From NCBI GenBank assembly GCA_020698575.1, contig CM036252.1:35515659-35579658 (forward strand): 64,000 nucleotides of DNA. The letters run 5' to 3'. This DNA is from Bostrychus sinensis (taxonomy: Eukaryota > Chordata > Actinopteri > Gobiiformes > Eleotridae). Under the pieces are notes generated by a model. The model made no database searches. It saw nothing but the letters and a program-made list of their open reading frames with translations, and was not told the origin of the DNA. Positions 1 through 12,065 of this stretch are shown piece by piece (positions within the stretch are counted from its first letter, which is position 1; every line of letters starts with the position of its first letter). Both the position numbers and the translations under genes were made by a program.

Positions 1-300
1 CATTTTGCAAAGTCTGTCAAAGATAAACAGGGTGTGTTTAGTGTGCACTTATTTCACTCAAACTCACACTGTTCCCGTGTTCGCTCTCAGTACTGAGGCT
101 GTGGAGACTATGTGCTGCCCCGCCTCTCTTCGCCCCGTAAGACAAAGTTGTTGGATGAACAGCAGCCCCGCGCGCACATCTCCCACTCAAAACTGCGTTA
201 TTCCCATCCTCACTTTCACTCCCGGGGCCAGAGTGACTAAGTGCACTCCTACCTCTGTCACCTACAGTGGGCAGTGACTGTGAGCACCACCAGGAAATCA
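1..300. repeat. Dispersed repeat, copy 1 (cut by window edge)
   Basis: This stretch matches about 50760-51300 in the same orientation: both contain the GCACTGTTCCCG, CTCAGTACYGAGGCTG and CACCTACAGTGGG blocks with small indels. The matching segment has no recognised coding product. Reading the minus strand of the fuller copy gives an acidic Ser/Glu-rich N-terminus that could be a transposase start, but this is weak. It is best treated as a fragment of a repeated element. Confidence 0.5.
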
Positions 301-1000
301 CTCCTCCTCTATAACATGTCTGGAGAATCCTGGGAACGGCTCATGATCCAAAGCTCACCACATCTTCTGTAAAACATGTTGGAGCAGTGTGATGCATGAG
401 CTGCAGAACTTCCAATGACACTGGGTCACTGGTGTTCACTGATGATGTGACAGAGGCAGAAGCAGAGGATGAATTCTGAAGTGTATAGTGATATCATTTC
501 TAGAGTTTTTTTAAGGCACATGAGTGGAATATTCTGCATTGGCCAGTGGTCAGTCACCAGATCTCAGCCCGATCAAGCATAAATTTCACTTGTTTAAGAC
601 AAAACTTAAGGCAGGAAAAGCCACAAGCAAGGAACAAGAAAGGCAATGTTAGTTTTTTTTTTTTTTTTACAGCCTTGAGTATGTCAACAATTACCAACAA
701 CATTGATTTAGATGGATTTGTTGTTTTTTAGATGAAAAATGTTTCCTTAAAAATCTATGTTGTCTGTAAACTTTGACATAACCAAGGCTGTAATTCCCCC
801 ACCCACACACCCCCACTTCACTAAAAAAAATCCACTATGCTTTGAGAGTTTTGATAATATATATTTTTTACAACAACAACAACAACAACAACAACAACAG
901 CAGCAGCAAAAAGATGCTTTTACATATTGTCATAGAAAGGGTTAGAATCATGAATTACATTCTGACAATTAAATAGTTGGTATTTATGATCATGGCACAA
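301..1000. other. No gene seen; (CAA)n microsatellite at about 871-907
   Basis: I see no exon with paralogue support here. A CAA/CAG trinucleotide run lies at about 871-907. The glutamine-rich short ORF over it is a by-product of that repeat. Confidence 0.5.
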
Positions 1001-1019
1001 GTTGATTCAAAGATTTTGT

Positions 1020-2345
1020 GCAAAAAAAGTTGAAAAAAAAACATGAATACATTTTTTATGATGTTTTGTGACTGAGCCACTTGTCACTTAACAGGAGCAA
1101 CAGAACTTTTTAAAATTGGGGCATAAAGATTAAAGAGGAGATAAAAACAAGAAGCATATTATGTTTTAGAAAGTTGTTACATTGTTTTACCTACAGAGTG
1201 TGGTATTGCATCACATTTTCTGCAACATTGTTTTGGTAAAGTGTAACCCACATCACAAAATCAAAGTAACTTAACTGTGAATATAATGCACTTTTCATAT
1301 TTTATGTGACCTAATGTATTTTACCGTACCAGTACCTTACAGAACCTTGGTCATCAGCTGAACTCAGAGGAACTGATGACTCTCAATTTGGACCTTGGAG
1401 AGACAAACATGGCCTTAGGTTTTATCTACTCAATACCAACCAAAGAAATAATGACACACCCCACCAGCTGGTTTGCCGGCGGTTACTCTGGTGTATGTGT
1501 GTGGAGCCAGCCTACTGTGTCAGCACACACACTTCCTTTATAAAGACTATCTGCACATTCATAGGCTGAACAGGGGGGACCTCACAGTTCTTGGCCATGC
1601 TAGAGAACCTGTGGATGACAACTCAGCCCACAGACATCATATACTGTATATTTCTGACAGTATTGGTCTTTAGGCTCTGGAAACAATTGTGCCATCCCCA
1701 AACTCTAACCCAACTCTAACCCAAACTCTAATTACACTGGTTTTGTTCCTGGATTCTAATGGTTCTATATAGCACATTTATCATTTAAACACATTTATCA
1801 TGACTGTTCAGTGATTAATTTGTCCGTAACACAGGAATAAATAACATTTTTAATGCAGTTTTTATTTACATATATACATGAACATTACAATTTCTTAAAA
1901 AAAAAAAAAAAAAAAAATCAGTACGACAAAACTCCAACAACAGTGCTATTTACAAACTCAAAAAATACAAAAGTTACAATGACAAAACAGAAAAAGTTAA
2001 ATACTCCAACCATAAGTTTTCAATGATGTAGCTCAGACAGATGTTGCCCTCAGTGCAACCAAACACAAAACCAAAAACCAAAATGGCACCACTTTTAAAC
2101 CCCAAGCCCCTTCTACAGACAAATTATACTTTTTATAATGAAGACATTTTTACAGTTAACTCATTAATGTGTTGCACAGTAATGTTCTTGTGTTATCTCA
2201 GCATTCCTTTATTGAATAAGTGCACAGAAATGGAGCTCAGCAGTGCCCGAACCGTCCCTCTCTGGTGCCTGAAGTACATTTCCCATTCATTTCCCCCATA
2301 GACTATCTGTACAGTAAGAGTTAAAAAGCTGTGCTATGGTTATGA
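1020..2345. repeat. Cluster downstream block R, copy 1
   Basis: Parts of this block recur at 16560-17330, 33780-34300 and 57590-58480. Each has the 'ACAGAGTGTG..ATTGCATCACATTTT' stretch and/or the 'ATTACAATTTCTTAAAA' stretch, followed by 'GTGCACAGAAA..GCTCAGCAG'. It precedes each minus-strand type-1 gene at its 3' side, so it marks the edge of the tandem duplication unit. No ORF is conserved among the copies. Confidence 0.6.
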
Positions 2346-2684
2346 GTTAGCCCGTAGCTGATTAGCTTCTGCCAAGCTTATAAACTCGGAAAAAAGGGAA
2401 ATTTACCTCCAGGTATTTCTAATCTCTCATTCACTTGCATTATAGTCTTGATTTAAACTTCAGAATTGCTTGTTTTTTTTTTAGCTTAGCCTCTCATTCA
2501 TGCCTATGATTTAGCGTAGCCTAGCCGCTCCCATTGGTTTACATGGGACAATTAGCATTGGATATTAAGCCTGTTTTCTCTGAATATTCTTAACTAAATT
2601 AAATAGAATCAATGTGAAATGTTAATACTATGTATTGTTGTCTCGTGGATGTACTTTGAGGCACTTTAATGCCAGTGTCTATAC

Positions 2685-2725
<41 letters not shown>

Positions 2726-3474
2726 TGCTGCATTGCTTTTGATGGATGTGTCTAGTATTTTTAGCTCTAGTTTAATTAATATTATAATATAACTAATATT
2801 TCATTTCTTCTAATTGGATTAATATTTCTGAACTGTTACTACTAATATGTTGTACAATATGGGATCCTGGATACATAGATTTTAATAACACAACCTGTAT
2901 TATTTATTATTGTGATTTATATTGATAGTTATATGGTGAATTGTGTACACATGGATTTAATGATTTGGCCCTGTTTCTTATACAGGCCAGGTTTGATGGC
3001 TAGAAAACTCTGAATTGTAGGCAGTGAGCCTGAAAATGGAACTCAGCTCAGTATGGATCAAGCCTGAGCTCCACCTGCTCTGGTCGAGTTGGTAGGAGGC
3101 TCTTTGCAGTCGCCCCTGAAACTCTATTGTCCTCTCGCAACTCGCCACTTGCAGCCCTCTCACTTATATACACGCATTCTCCTCCCAAACCACTTTCAGA
3201 CTACTCCCCTCTGCTGGGCACTTATCTTGTAATCATTTGCCAATAATTCTGGGCATTATTTGTTGAGTTAGATGCTCTAATGGCACAATTAGCCTCATCT
3301 CCTAATAGTAACACTTTTATTTTCAAATCAAGTCCTTCCATAAGCCTTATTACACTTTGTAGCATTTAACCAGGAGTCTGCCTTCACAAATTGATAAAAG
3401 TCACTGTGAATGATGTTGCAAAATGACAAATATTGACTTTTATGAATGTACTTTTGTTACTTCTAACCCTCACT
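2346..3474. other. No gene seen; (ATT)n at about 2684-2722
   Basis: AT-rich sequence with a pure ATT microsatellite. A GC-richer patch at about 2990-3160 has a short minus-strand ORF without recognisable domain or paralogue support. Confidence 0.4.
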
Positions 3475-6400
3475 CTATTCTCTTTTATTTTTGGTGAAGT
3501 AACAAACAGTAGAGTACAGATCAGTTTGGATCCGTGGGACTGCATAAACCTCAGCCTCAGTCTGCCTTCGGAGGGCGCTTTTTTTGGTAAAGTTCAGATC
3601 AGAGTATACCACTTGACTCATAGTATCTTCAATCTAGAAAAAAACAAGAATCAGGTCAGAGGAAAATTTACAAAAGTCCAACGGCTGTAATGGTCAGAGA
3701 CTGCTGTGCACACAATACTTGTGCTCTGTTCTATTAAGTGCTTTCCTTGTCTTAAAGGGACTATATTTTGCAATATCAACTTTTCCCTCATCAAAAACAT
3801 ACCAGGAGTTGTGTTTTTTTTATTTTTAATTTTTTATTCATACTTGTTTAAGTAATCCTCTGTTTTCTGGCGCTGCCTTTCTGAGACCTTAAACACCAAC
3901 CTCCACAGACTACATCATACAAAATGTTTGTGTTCAAATGTAATAGAGAACATAACAGAGGTGCACTCTTCTGCCCTCTGCTGGTCGCCTGTTTCTTTAA
4001 GGCGGTATTAAAGTAATCTTAAGAAACACTTTCTTTTAGTCAGATAATATTTTTAAAGGTTGTAAAATGTGCTGCTGTCCTAGAGATGACCAAGATTGGT
4101 TTAAAATACAGTGCTGATCATTTCAGTACAGTTAATAGGACATTTAGAAAAAGCAATGTATACAGGGGGATTATAAAAAAGTTCCCTGAGGGATTTTAAA
4201 ATTGTTTCCTATCACGTTTTTTTTAAAGTGCCCATTCTGAAATATCTGTGACAGTAACAAAGTTAGCCTAAAAGTGGTTTACTGTTTCTGAAAGGATTAG
4301 CATTAGCCCTGAAAGAGAATAGAGTTTGTGATAATCTTTTACAACCACTTGCACAAATTACCATCATTCTGTTTTTGTGCTATTGATTATTATTATTTGT
4401 TTATTATCTTTCTAGATTTATTTTTATGAATAACTATGTACAAGTTTGGACATTACTTTAATAACACTCACCTCTGGTAGAGCACACTCTGAGGCTTCAG
4501 AAGGTTCTGTAAGTCATGAAATCACAACACAGGTCAAGATATTGTTTTCTTTATATTTTTTACATAATAAAATGTTTTTGACTCACCCTTTGGCGTGTAG
4601 GCTCTATGTTTCCACCACAGTATGAGTAAATTCACTGATAAAAGGATCACAAGCGCTGGCAGAGTCAGACTCACATACCACAGCACTCCTGTCAGGAACA
4701 GCACAGAGAGGAGAGAGGAGACTGAGCAAAGCTTCTCATCCTGGACTTAGACAGTTACCCATAAGGCCTGCTTTAACTAGAAAAAAGAAAAATAACCCTC
4801 ACTTAGCCTACATTTGGTTTTAGGATGTTTAAAACTCCTGAAATGATTGTGACACACCACACAAGTCACTTTTATCAGGAGTGAAGGATACTATATGATT
4901 TTTTTTTTCTCTTGGAAACCTCCCTGTGTGTTGTGGGACAGTCCTGACTCACACAACTCTGTAAAATTGTTCGTATTTAACATTTACTGCTGCATCACTT
5001 CAGATCATGTATATTTGAAACCACTGCTTGAATTTACCCAAAGTGCTAGCAGTGTTTTGTTGGTTGATGTTCGGGTGTGGCTAAACACTCTCAAATAAAG
5101 ATAGGAAAAGAATTCTATAATTTAAGTTATAAGTATAGTATAGTATAGTTTAGTTTAAGTATAATTTAAATGTGAACGTACTGTATGCTGTTGTTGTTGG
5201 GTGCTGCTGCTGATGTTCAGTTGGACTGGTGGTTTCAGAAGATGACACACTCTGCTGTGATGATACAGTCTGCGTTGTCACATAGAGCACTGAGATGACA
5301 GCAGGTCTGAGGGTCAAAGTTGGATTTGAAGAGGTTGCAGCTGTAAATATAAAAAAAAAATATGCAAATTTTACTCTTCTATTATAGTACACCATAATTA
5401 AGGATCAATTATGATCATAAGAAGTATTAAACTTGTCGTTTGTATAATTTATTTTTAAGCCTCCTCTCTGTGTTCCCAAACCACACTTGTATTGTCCACA
5501 GTCAGAGCGGCGCACATTTGTAATGTTCACATACATTTTATGAGGATATGAAAATTGTTCCATATAGTTAATGCTGTATCTTCTGTTCTGCCCTCTGAGG
5601 CTTAAAGTCTCAACCAAAATGTGTTCTTTTTTGTTACAGTCATTTTTACAGAAGATTTTCTTGTTTCCAGAAAAATAAAACAGACATGTAACAGTGATGT
5701 TTCCTCCTTCTGCTGCTGTATAAACCTGAGTGTGAGCTCTGGAGAGTCCAGGTCTTCCATCACACAGCACTGTTCAACACATGAACCAAGAGTTAGCAAC
5801 AAAAGTACATTCAGGCCTACAGTCACCAGTTTTATTCAACACTCACAAAAAGAAAAAAAAAAGAAAGAATTATTATTATTATGACAAAAGACCAACTATT
5901 TAAATTTTGAGATTTTGGGCCAGTTTGTCTTTAATCCTTAACCCCAATTTTGAGAGCATACAAGAAATTTCATATTTTAACATTATCAAACCAGAGTGGC
6001 TTTTTCCATCTAAATCAATCGCAACAAAAGTTAAAAAAGCAGTCATCTGGATTGGATTTTTCAAGTTGAAGACGTTTCACCTCTTATCCAAGAGGCTTTC
6101 TCAATTCTGAAATGAACTGGTAAGAGAGCTGGTTTATATTCTTCTAGGAAGGAGGAGTTTAGACCTGAAACTAAATTCTATTGGTCAATGTGACCATGAA
6201 TAGCCTGAGTGGTTTCGGGTCATTAGGAGTCCTTTGTCCTCAGCTCCAGTTTACCCTGGACAAGTGAGAGTCTTCACAGACATCTAAATCAATGTTGTTG
6301 GTAAAAATCCACTTTGCTTTGAGAATATTAAAATAATAAACTTCTTGTTTGTGCTTTGCTTCTTAAGCTTCTGAGGTGCTCAGCAGCTCTTGTGCACTAA

Positions 6401-6479
6401 CTTAAAATTACCTGTGGCCCTATAGTCTTGTATGGGTTATGACACACTGTAACCCTGAGGAGGGGTCCGATCAAAATCT

Positions 6480-7110
6480 CACTCCAAGGTTTGGTGAAAA
6501 GTTAACAGCCATGATGTAGCTTTCATCCTGAAAAAAGGAAACGTCCAATCTGCACATTAACTAACTAAATACATTTAGTCCACTTGTATCTATAGATTTT
6601 TATCAAAACTATTACCCTCCTTTGAATGTTTTCTCAAAATGTTTTTTTTTCTTCTCAAATATCTCCACTTCAGCATCTACAAACACTGGATATTACACTC
6701 TTATACTTCAAAACATTTTGAAGGTTTTTACTAAAATATTTGTTAAAAAAGACAAAATAATAGACATCATTTCCTCTGTAAAAAAAAAAAAAAACTTGCA
6801 ATACATTTGTTCTTATGTTTATGTCATGTAAAAAAAGGTAAAATCGAAGTAATATTAAATTTGTGTTTAGAATATGAAAATGTGTGATAAAATACACAAC
6901 TGAGCCGAATTTCATAGAAAAGATAGAAAAAAATTAATGAAAATGAAACTTCCGTCCTCAGTGGGGCACAAGGGTTAACTTGTAGCTTTCACACTGAAAT
7001 AAAGAACATGTCCAATCTACACATTAACTAACTAAATACATTTAGTCAACTTGCATCTAGATTTTTATCTAAAATATTAATTTTCAATGGCTGTTTTCTT
7101 AAAATGTTTT
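6480..7110. repeat. Local tandem duplication inside gene A intron 1
   Basis: Two stretches, about 6500-6640 and 6975-7110, share the order 'GTCCAATCT.CACATTAACTAACTAAATACATTTAGTC' then 'GTTTTCT.AAAATGTTTT'. Gene D intron 1 carries one equivalent (about 41450-41560), so the doubling is specific to unit 1. Confidence 0.55.
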
Positions 7111-7127
7111 TTCTAATGCTTTCTTCT

Positions 7128-8397
7128 TAATGCTAATGGAACACATTTTTGTAATAAAGGCTCTCTCATGACATAGTTTGGAACTCAATTTAAGTTTTTT
7201 CTAATAGAGCTATGTTCTATTAGAACAATGTGAAGCACATTTACTATGCTCTAGTGACCATTTCCATAAACATACAAGTAAAAATTTAACAGATTGTTAT
7301 TGTTTTCTCTTTTTCTGCACAGTTCTCTTAAACAACTTCAGTCCTGCTAAAACTAACAAATATTCCAAATTTTTGAAGATTTTAACCCTTTAAATGCCAA
7401 TTTCAAAACCTAAAGTCACTTCATGAAAAAACACAAAAAAACATTTTTTGTTGTGAGGTCATGGTGATTTTTTTTCAATGTGTCTTGGGCAGGTTGAAGA
7501 TTATCCAAAATACTGACTTTGGTGCATTATTACTTTTTGTGTAGCGTCAGACTGAATCTCATACTAACCTTGAATCTTTAATACTCACACTTGTGACCTT
7601 ATTGACTTCCACTAAAAACACTTTTTTTTTTCTTTATCTCACTGCCATTACAGTATAAAATTGTGCATTCTGTAATATCAGCATTTTATTTTGGCATAAA
7701 AGAGTGAAATTTGACATTTTTACTGTATTTTATTAGATTAAACCTTTTTCCTAGATCCAGATAAATAAAATGTTTTAAATTATTGTATTTTCCCCATAGA
7801 ATATAATGGAGCCATGTGATTTTTTTTTGTTATTTCTTTGTAATTACAAAAAATAATCATGATTTTTATAATGATGGGGTTTCATTTTTGAGAAAACTCG
7901 TAAAATTTGACATTTTTACTCCTCATTGTAGGCCAATACTAACACCAGTACTAAAACCATAAAATGACAAGTATTTCATGCAGATCCCTATAATGGGAAA
8001 ATGGTTGAATTTCATGATGAGCAGGAAAAATGACTAATTTTACTAGTTTAAAAAAATGAAACCCCATCATCACAAAATCATGATGATTTTATGTGATTAC
8101 AAAGAAATAAAAATTGGGAGTCAAGTGGTCTCGTAATGACATGGCTCCATTATATTCTATGGGAAAAATACAAGAGAATGAGTTTTAATGTGATGCTACA
8201 CAAAAACTAATAATGCACCAAAGCCAATATTTTATGTTTTCAAGCCGGTAATTAAAAATGATTGAATGTTTGATGTTTTGAGCAAGACTGAAGTTGTTTA
8301 AAAGATTTTTAAAAGATTTATGAAAAAGTTTTCTGGAAGTGGACATTTATGTCCTTAAGGTCACAAGTGTAGAGTAAATTGAAGTGATGCCTGAGGG
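7128..8397. mobile_element. Palindromic MITE, piggyBac-like ends, copy 1 (left end lost)
   Basis: This is an internally palindromic element in intron 1 of gene A. Its two halves are inverted copies, for example 'ATAATGGAGCCATGT' near 7803 against its reverse complement near 8140. The right end reads GATGCCTGAGGG before TAAG. It is the inverted counterpart of the complete copy at 14102-15706. The left end is truncated at about 7128. There is no coding capacity, so it would depend on a transposase supplied elsewhere. Confidence 0.6.
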
Positions 8398-8729
8398 TAA
8401 GCTAAGACAAAATAACATTTCTATAATTCCTTGTAAAAACTCCTTTTTTGAATACTGTACGTTAACAAAATGAATCAAGAATTTTAAACCTGGCTCTCTC
8501 TAATTTTCAGATATAGTTTTTCTAAATATGTGCCTAATTTGCATATAAAAACAATAAATTACACGAAACTTGCAATATTTGTTTTTCTTATGTTTATGTC
8601 AGAAATGTAATAGAGTAAACTCACCAAGCAAAAGCGCTAAAAGTTGAAAGACTGCCATTCTTCACCTAACGCACCACTTCTGTGAAACTAACACATCTCT
8701 TGTCTCTGTGCTTGTTTATTTTCACATTA

Positions 8730-8743
8730 AACCACAGTGTGGT
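8730..8743. promoter_or_regulatory. Palindromic RUNX-like site upstream of gene A
   Basis: The sequence AACCACAGTGTGGT lies 72 bp upstream of the gene A start codon. It contains two inverted copies of the RUNX core (ACCACA/TGTGGT). The same palindrome sits 90-120 bp upstream of the other minus-strand type-1 leader exons. RUNX factors act in haematopoietic cells, which would suit an immune receptor; binding here is inferred only. Confidence 0.45.
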
Positions 8744-9351
8744 GAGCTGCACGCTCACGTGGCCCAACCAGAGTGCATGAGTCCACTCCCTGTTAGTTGT
8801 GCGAGGTTGCATTCAAAAACCATTATTCAAAATGCATAACATTTTTCACAAGAAATAATTCAGGAGCATAGTAATTAAGCAAAAGAAATGCTATACTTGG
8901 GCAAACTGCATGTTCACACTCACATTGCAACCATCACCAGTTATCTCAGAATTCCTGTTCGAATGTTGAGCAAACCCCAACAACCCAGAGTTTGAAAATC
9001 CAAGATGGCTGTTATTCTCCCATGAGTTGTCCACTACAGTCTAACCTCTGTCTGTAAACACACTACTGTGGGAGGAAAAGTAAATTCCAGTTGTGGATAT
9101 TGGAAATGCTAGGTCACATATTTCAGTGTAACACCAGGTGGGACAACAAGAGGACAGTTGGGCTGCTTGATGCTTTCTTTACAGAATTATGTACATATTT
9201 GAGTATAAATGTGAAGAATATAAAAAGCTTGGAGACAGATTAGTTGTCTCATGTCATTTGTAAAGAAACAATGGTACGAGTGGGCAGCACTAAAAATGTT
9301 GTAACGTGCTGTGGTCACAGAGGTTAGCAGCTGAAGTTCAGACTTGTTAAC

Positions 9352-9359
9352 TATAAAAG
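9352..9359 (+). promoter_or_regulatory. TATA-like box before plus-strand leader
   Basis: TATAAAAG lies 124 bp upstream of the leader ATG at 9483. The aligned site in unit 3 (about 43098) reads TGTAAAAG, so the box is not fully conserved. A second TATAAAAAG lies about 130 bp further upstream in both units. Confidence 0.3.
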
Positions 9360-9482
9360 GAAGAGGGCGAGGCACGTGTTAGTTTCACTGAGGTGGGCTG
9401 TTGTTTGTAGAAGTGGACAAAAGAACACTTTGTATGCATGCTATGAAAAAGAAACATTGTTAGAGTAACTTCACGTCTCAAC

Positions 9483-9516
9483 ATGAAAAGCAGTCAAGTT
9501 TTAATGCAGTTTCTCG
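9483..9516 (+). pseudogene. Orphan leader exon, MKSSQVLMQFL
   Basis: This 34-nt exon has an intact ATG, ends in phase 1 and has a strong GTGAGT donor. It is closely related to the working leader of gene E (43229-43262) and to the broken leader at 63549. No matching phase-1 type-1 V exon follows on this strand. The next receptor material is the truncated type-2 exon at 12066. It is a leader left from a plus-strand gene whose body has been deleted or replaced. Confidence 0.55.
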
Positions 9517-10850
9517 GTGAGTACAGTCTGCTCTTTGTCATTTACGTTGCTACACTCGGTGGCGGAGGAAATACATTAAGACCTGGACATCTCAGTTTCA
9601 TTTGTCATGTGTTGCAGTAAAAGGGTCATTATGCTGACTTGTAGTAAACCTGTGTTATTTAAAACTACTACTACTAGTACTAATAGTGCATTAGTCTTAA
9701 AGCTTGTATATCTAGACACTCAAAGTGGCAGTCACAGTGACACATTACATACAGCCATGGTGGGTGAAGTGTCTTGCCCAACAACCATATGCAATGCCGG
9801 TAGAAGGAATCCAACCGCCAACCTTCGGGTTAGTGGGTTAGGGGTGTTTGTGGTTAATCAGTTAATCAACTTGGCCATAATCGATTAAAAGAAATTCTAA
9901 CAGGTACAGGCACAATCCCATTGGAGAGTTAGCAGATTATACATGACATTAAGCAACTGTTTTGTAAAATATATAGCTTAAAAAATGTTTTTTTTAGAGC
10001 TGGTTTGTATAAAACGTGAGCCGGTGGTTAACAGTTATATCGTTATATCAGTTAATCGTTTGTTAAGACATCAACCAAATGTGCATCCCTACTACAGATA
10101 CATTTGTTAAACACATTCCTGACACAGATTCACAAATGCATGTACCTACACTTTACTGCAAAAATAAACAAAAGACACTGTGATGCGAAAATACATTTCT
10201 GCTGCAATTTTCAGTCAACCAGTTTGTAACATGGAAAGATTAAAAAGAGGTCTTTTTAGCTTATTTGATATAAGCATCAGCACTTTTATGTTCTGCTGTT
10301 GTGGTTGTATGTCTGAATACTTCACTTTTTAATGTTAGTTAATGTATTCCTTTATCATGTGTTTGATCTGTGTGAGAAAGAGTTTGCATGCAGAAAGCGA
10401 GTGCCAGTGCACCACAGACAGACATAAATAAACTGTGGTCAGATGGTGAGCAAACCCACACTTTCCAATACTGCTCACACCTCTGCATCTGTACTGGCTC
10501 ATGAGCACACTTACCAATCAATCTTTATTTCTATAGCACCTCACCACAACCAGAGCCACCAAACTGCTGTACAACATTAAAAACAAGATAAAAATCAATA
10601 ATACAAATAGATCAACAAAGCACATTACAACATTTAAATAAAGAGAAGTGTCATGGAGCCACTAAGTGCTAAAAGCCATTCTTAATAAGTAGATCTTAAG
10701 TTTGGCTTTGAACAGAGGCAGGTCAGTTATGAAACCAGCATGAAGAGTGGATATACAGAAAAGAAAATATCTAAAAGATATTCTTAATAAAGTGCAGTTT
10801 TTATTGATCTTGAGCAAAGAGGTTAAGCAAATTGTTTAATTATATATATA
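9517..10850. repeat. Unit spacer with SINE-like piece; copy at 23560-24250
   Basis: The stretch from about 10080 to 10850 is nearly identical to 23560-24250, including 'TTTATCATGTGTTTGATCTGTGTGAGA' and 'CAATCTTTATTTCTATAGCACCTCACC'. It marks the same point in two duplication units. A tRNA/SINE-like piece lies at about 9760-9850. No exon was found. Confidence 0.6.
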
Positions 10851-12040
10851 CACTCACCGGCCACTTTATTAGGTACACCTTGCTAGTACCGGGTTGGACC
10901 CCCTTTTGCCTTCAGAACTGCCTTAATCCTTCGTGGCATAGATTCAACAAGGAACTGGAAACATTCCTCAGAGAGTTTTGTCCATATTGACATGATAGCA
11001 TCATGCAGTTGCTGCAGATTTGTCGGCTGCACATCCATGATGCTAATCTCCCGTTCCACCACATTCCAAAGGTGCTCTATTGGATTGAGATCTGGTGACT
11101 GTGGAGGCCATTTGAGTACAGTGAACTCATTGTCATGTTCAGTCTGAGATGATTGGAGCTTTATGACATGGCGCGTTATCCTGCTGGAAGTAGCCATGAG
11201 AAGATGGGTACACTGTGGTCATAAAGGGATGGACATGGTCAGCAACAATACTCAGGTCGGCTGTGGCGTTGCAACGATGCTCAATTGGTACTAAGGGGCC
11301 CAAAGTATGCCAAGAAAATATCCCCCACACCATTCCACCACCACCACCAGCCTGAACCGTTGATACAAGGCAGGATGGTTCCATGCATTCATGTTGTTGA
11401 TGCCAAATTCTGACCCTACCATCCGAATGTCGCAGCAGAAATCGAGACTCATCAGACCAGGCAACTTTTTTCCAATCTTCTATTGTCCAATTTTGGTGAG
11501 CGTGTGTGAATTGTAGCCTCAGTTTCCTGTTCTTAGCTGACAGGAGTGGCACCCGGTGTGGTCTTCTGCTGCTGTAGCATCTTCCTCAAGGTTGGACGTG
11601 TTGTGTGTTCAGAGATGCTCTTCTGCAGACCTCGGTTGTAACAAGTGGTTATTTGAGTTACTGTTGTCTTTCTATCAGCTCAAACCAGTCTGGCCATTCT
11701 CCTCTGACCTCTGGCATCAACAAGGCATTTTCGCCCACAGAACTGCCGCTCACTGGATATTTTCTTTTTTTCAGACCATTCTCTGTAAACCCTAGAGATG
11801 GTTGTGTGTGAAAATTCCAGTAGATCAGCAGTTTCTGAAATACTCAGACCAACAACCATGGCACGTTCAAAGTCACTTAAATCACCTTTCTTCCCCTGAC
11901 GCTCGGTTTGAACTGCAGCAGATCGTCTTGACCATGTCTACAGCCTAAATGCATTGAGTTGCTGCCATGTGATTGGCTGATTAGAAATTTGCATTAACAA
12001 GCAGTTGGACAGGTGTGCCTAATAAAGTGGCCGGTGACTG
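10851..12040 (-). mobile_element. Tc1/mariner element, 1190 bp, TA target duplication
   Basis: The element is bounded by inverted repeats CACTCACCGGCCACTTTATT (left) and the reverse complement of CAGTCACCGGCCACTTTATT (right), with TA on both sides (10849-10850 and 12041-12042). That is the Tc1/mariner arrangement. It carries one degraded transposase on the minus strand. Its right edge is about 26 bp from the surviving 3' part of a type-2 V exon, so it may have landed in that exon. Confidence 0.9.
10883..11940 (-). pseudogene. Tc1-family transposase, frameshifted
   Basis: Read on the minus strand, this encodes a helix-turn-helix N-terminus (FERAMVVGLSISETADLL, TTISRVYREW) and then the DDE catalytic domain. 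The acidic residues appear in [20 protein letters not shown] and SPDLNPIEHLW. It is inactive: an in-frame TGA interrupts the linker (RLV*ADRKTT), and the catalytic domain is split between two frames near 11140-11197. Length and order match a roughly 340-residue Tc1 transposase. Confidence 0.88.
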
Positions 12041-12065
12041 TATGTATATTTATATATATATATAT

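Larger units (their letters stand above)
3475..8658 (-). pseudogene. Type-1 receptor A: CMRF35/CD300-like, V-exon donor lost
   Basis: Six exons can be placed on the minus strand by paralogue alignment. They are leader 8658-8625 (MAVFQLLALLL), V domain 5769-5437, stalk 5340-5182, TM 4688-4587, a 35-nt exon 4506-4472, and tail 3633-3475 ending in TAG. All introns except the last are phase 1. The V domain has ITVTC, the extra NKKIFCKNDC pair and YKCG. The TM segment is VLWYVSLTLPALVILL followed by WWKHR. The tail has one strict ITIM, VVYSDL, plus a DLYSTV motif. The defect is at the V-exon donor: at the position where paralogues read GTAAGT, A reads ACAAGT (5436-5431), and about ten codons just before it are missing. 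Assembled, the exons would give 273 residues, but with this donor normal splicing is unlikely. It could still give intron-retained or cryptically spliced transcripts. Inhibitory membrane receptor in ancestry. Confidence 0.7.

Noticed and set aside
5602..5884. ORFs on both strands over the gene A V exon
   Set aside because: The plus-strand ORF is a shadow; the minus-strand one is the V exon in a wrong frame, apart from the leader-like part noted as a finding.
10335..10521. Pair of 60-codon minus-strand ORFs repeated at 23775-23961
   Set aside because: Identity reflects duplication of the unit spacer; two frames are equally open and no splice or start context supports either.
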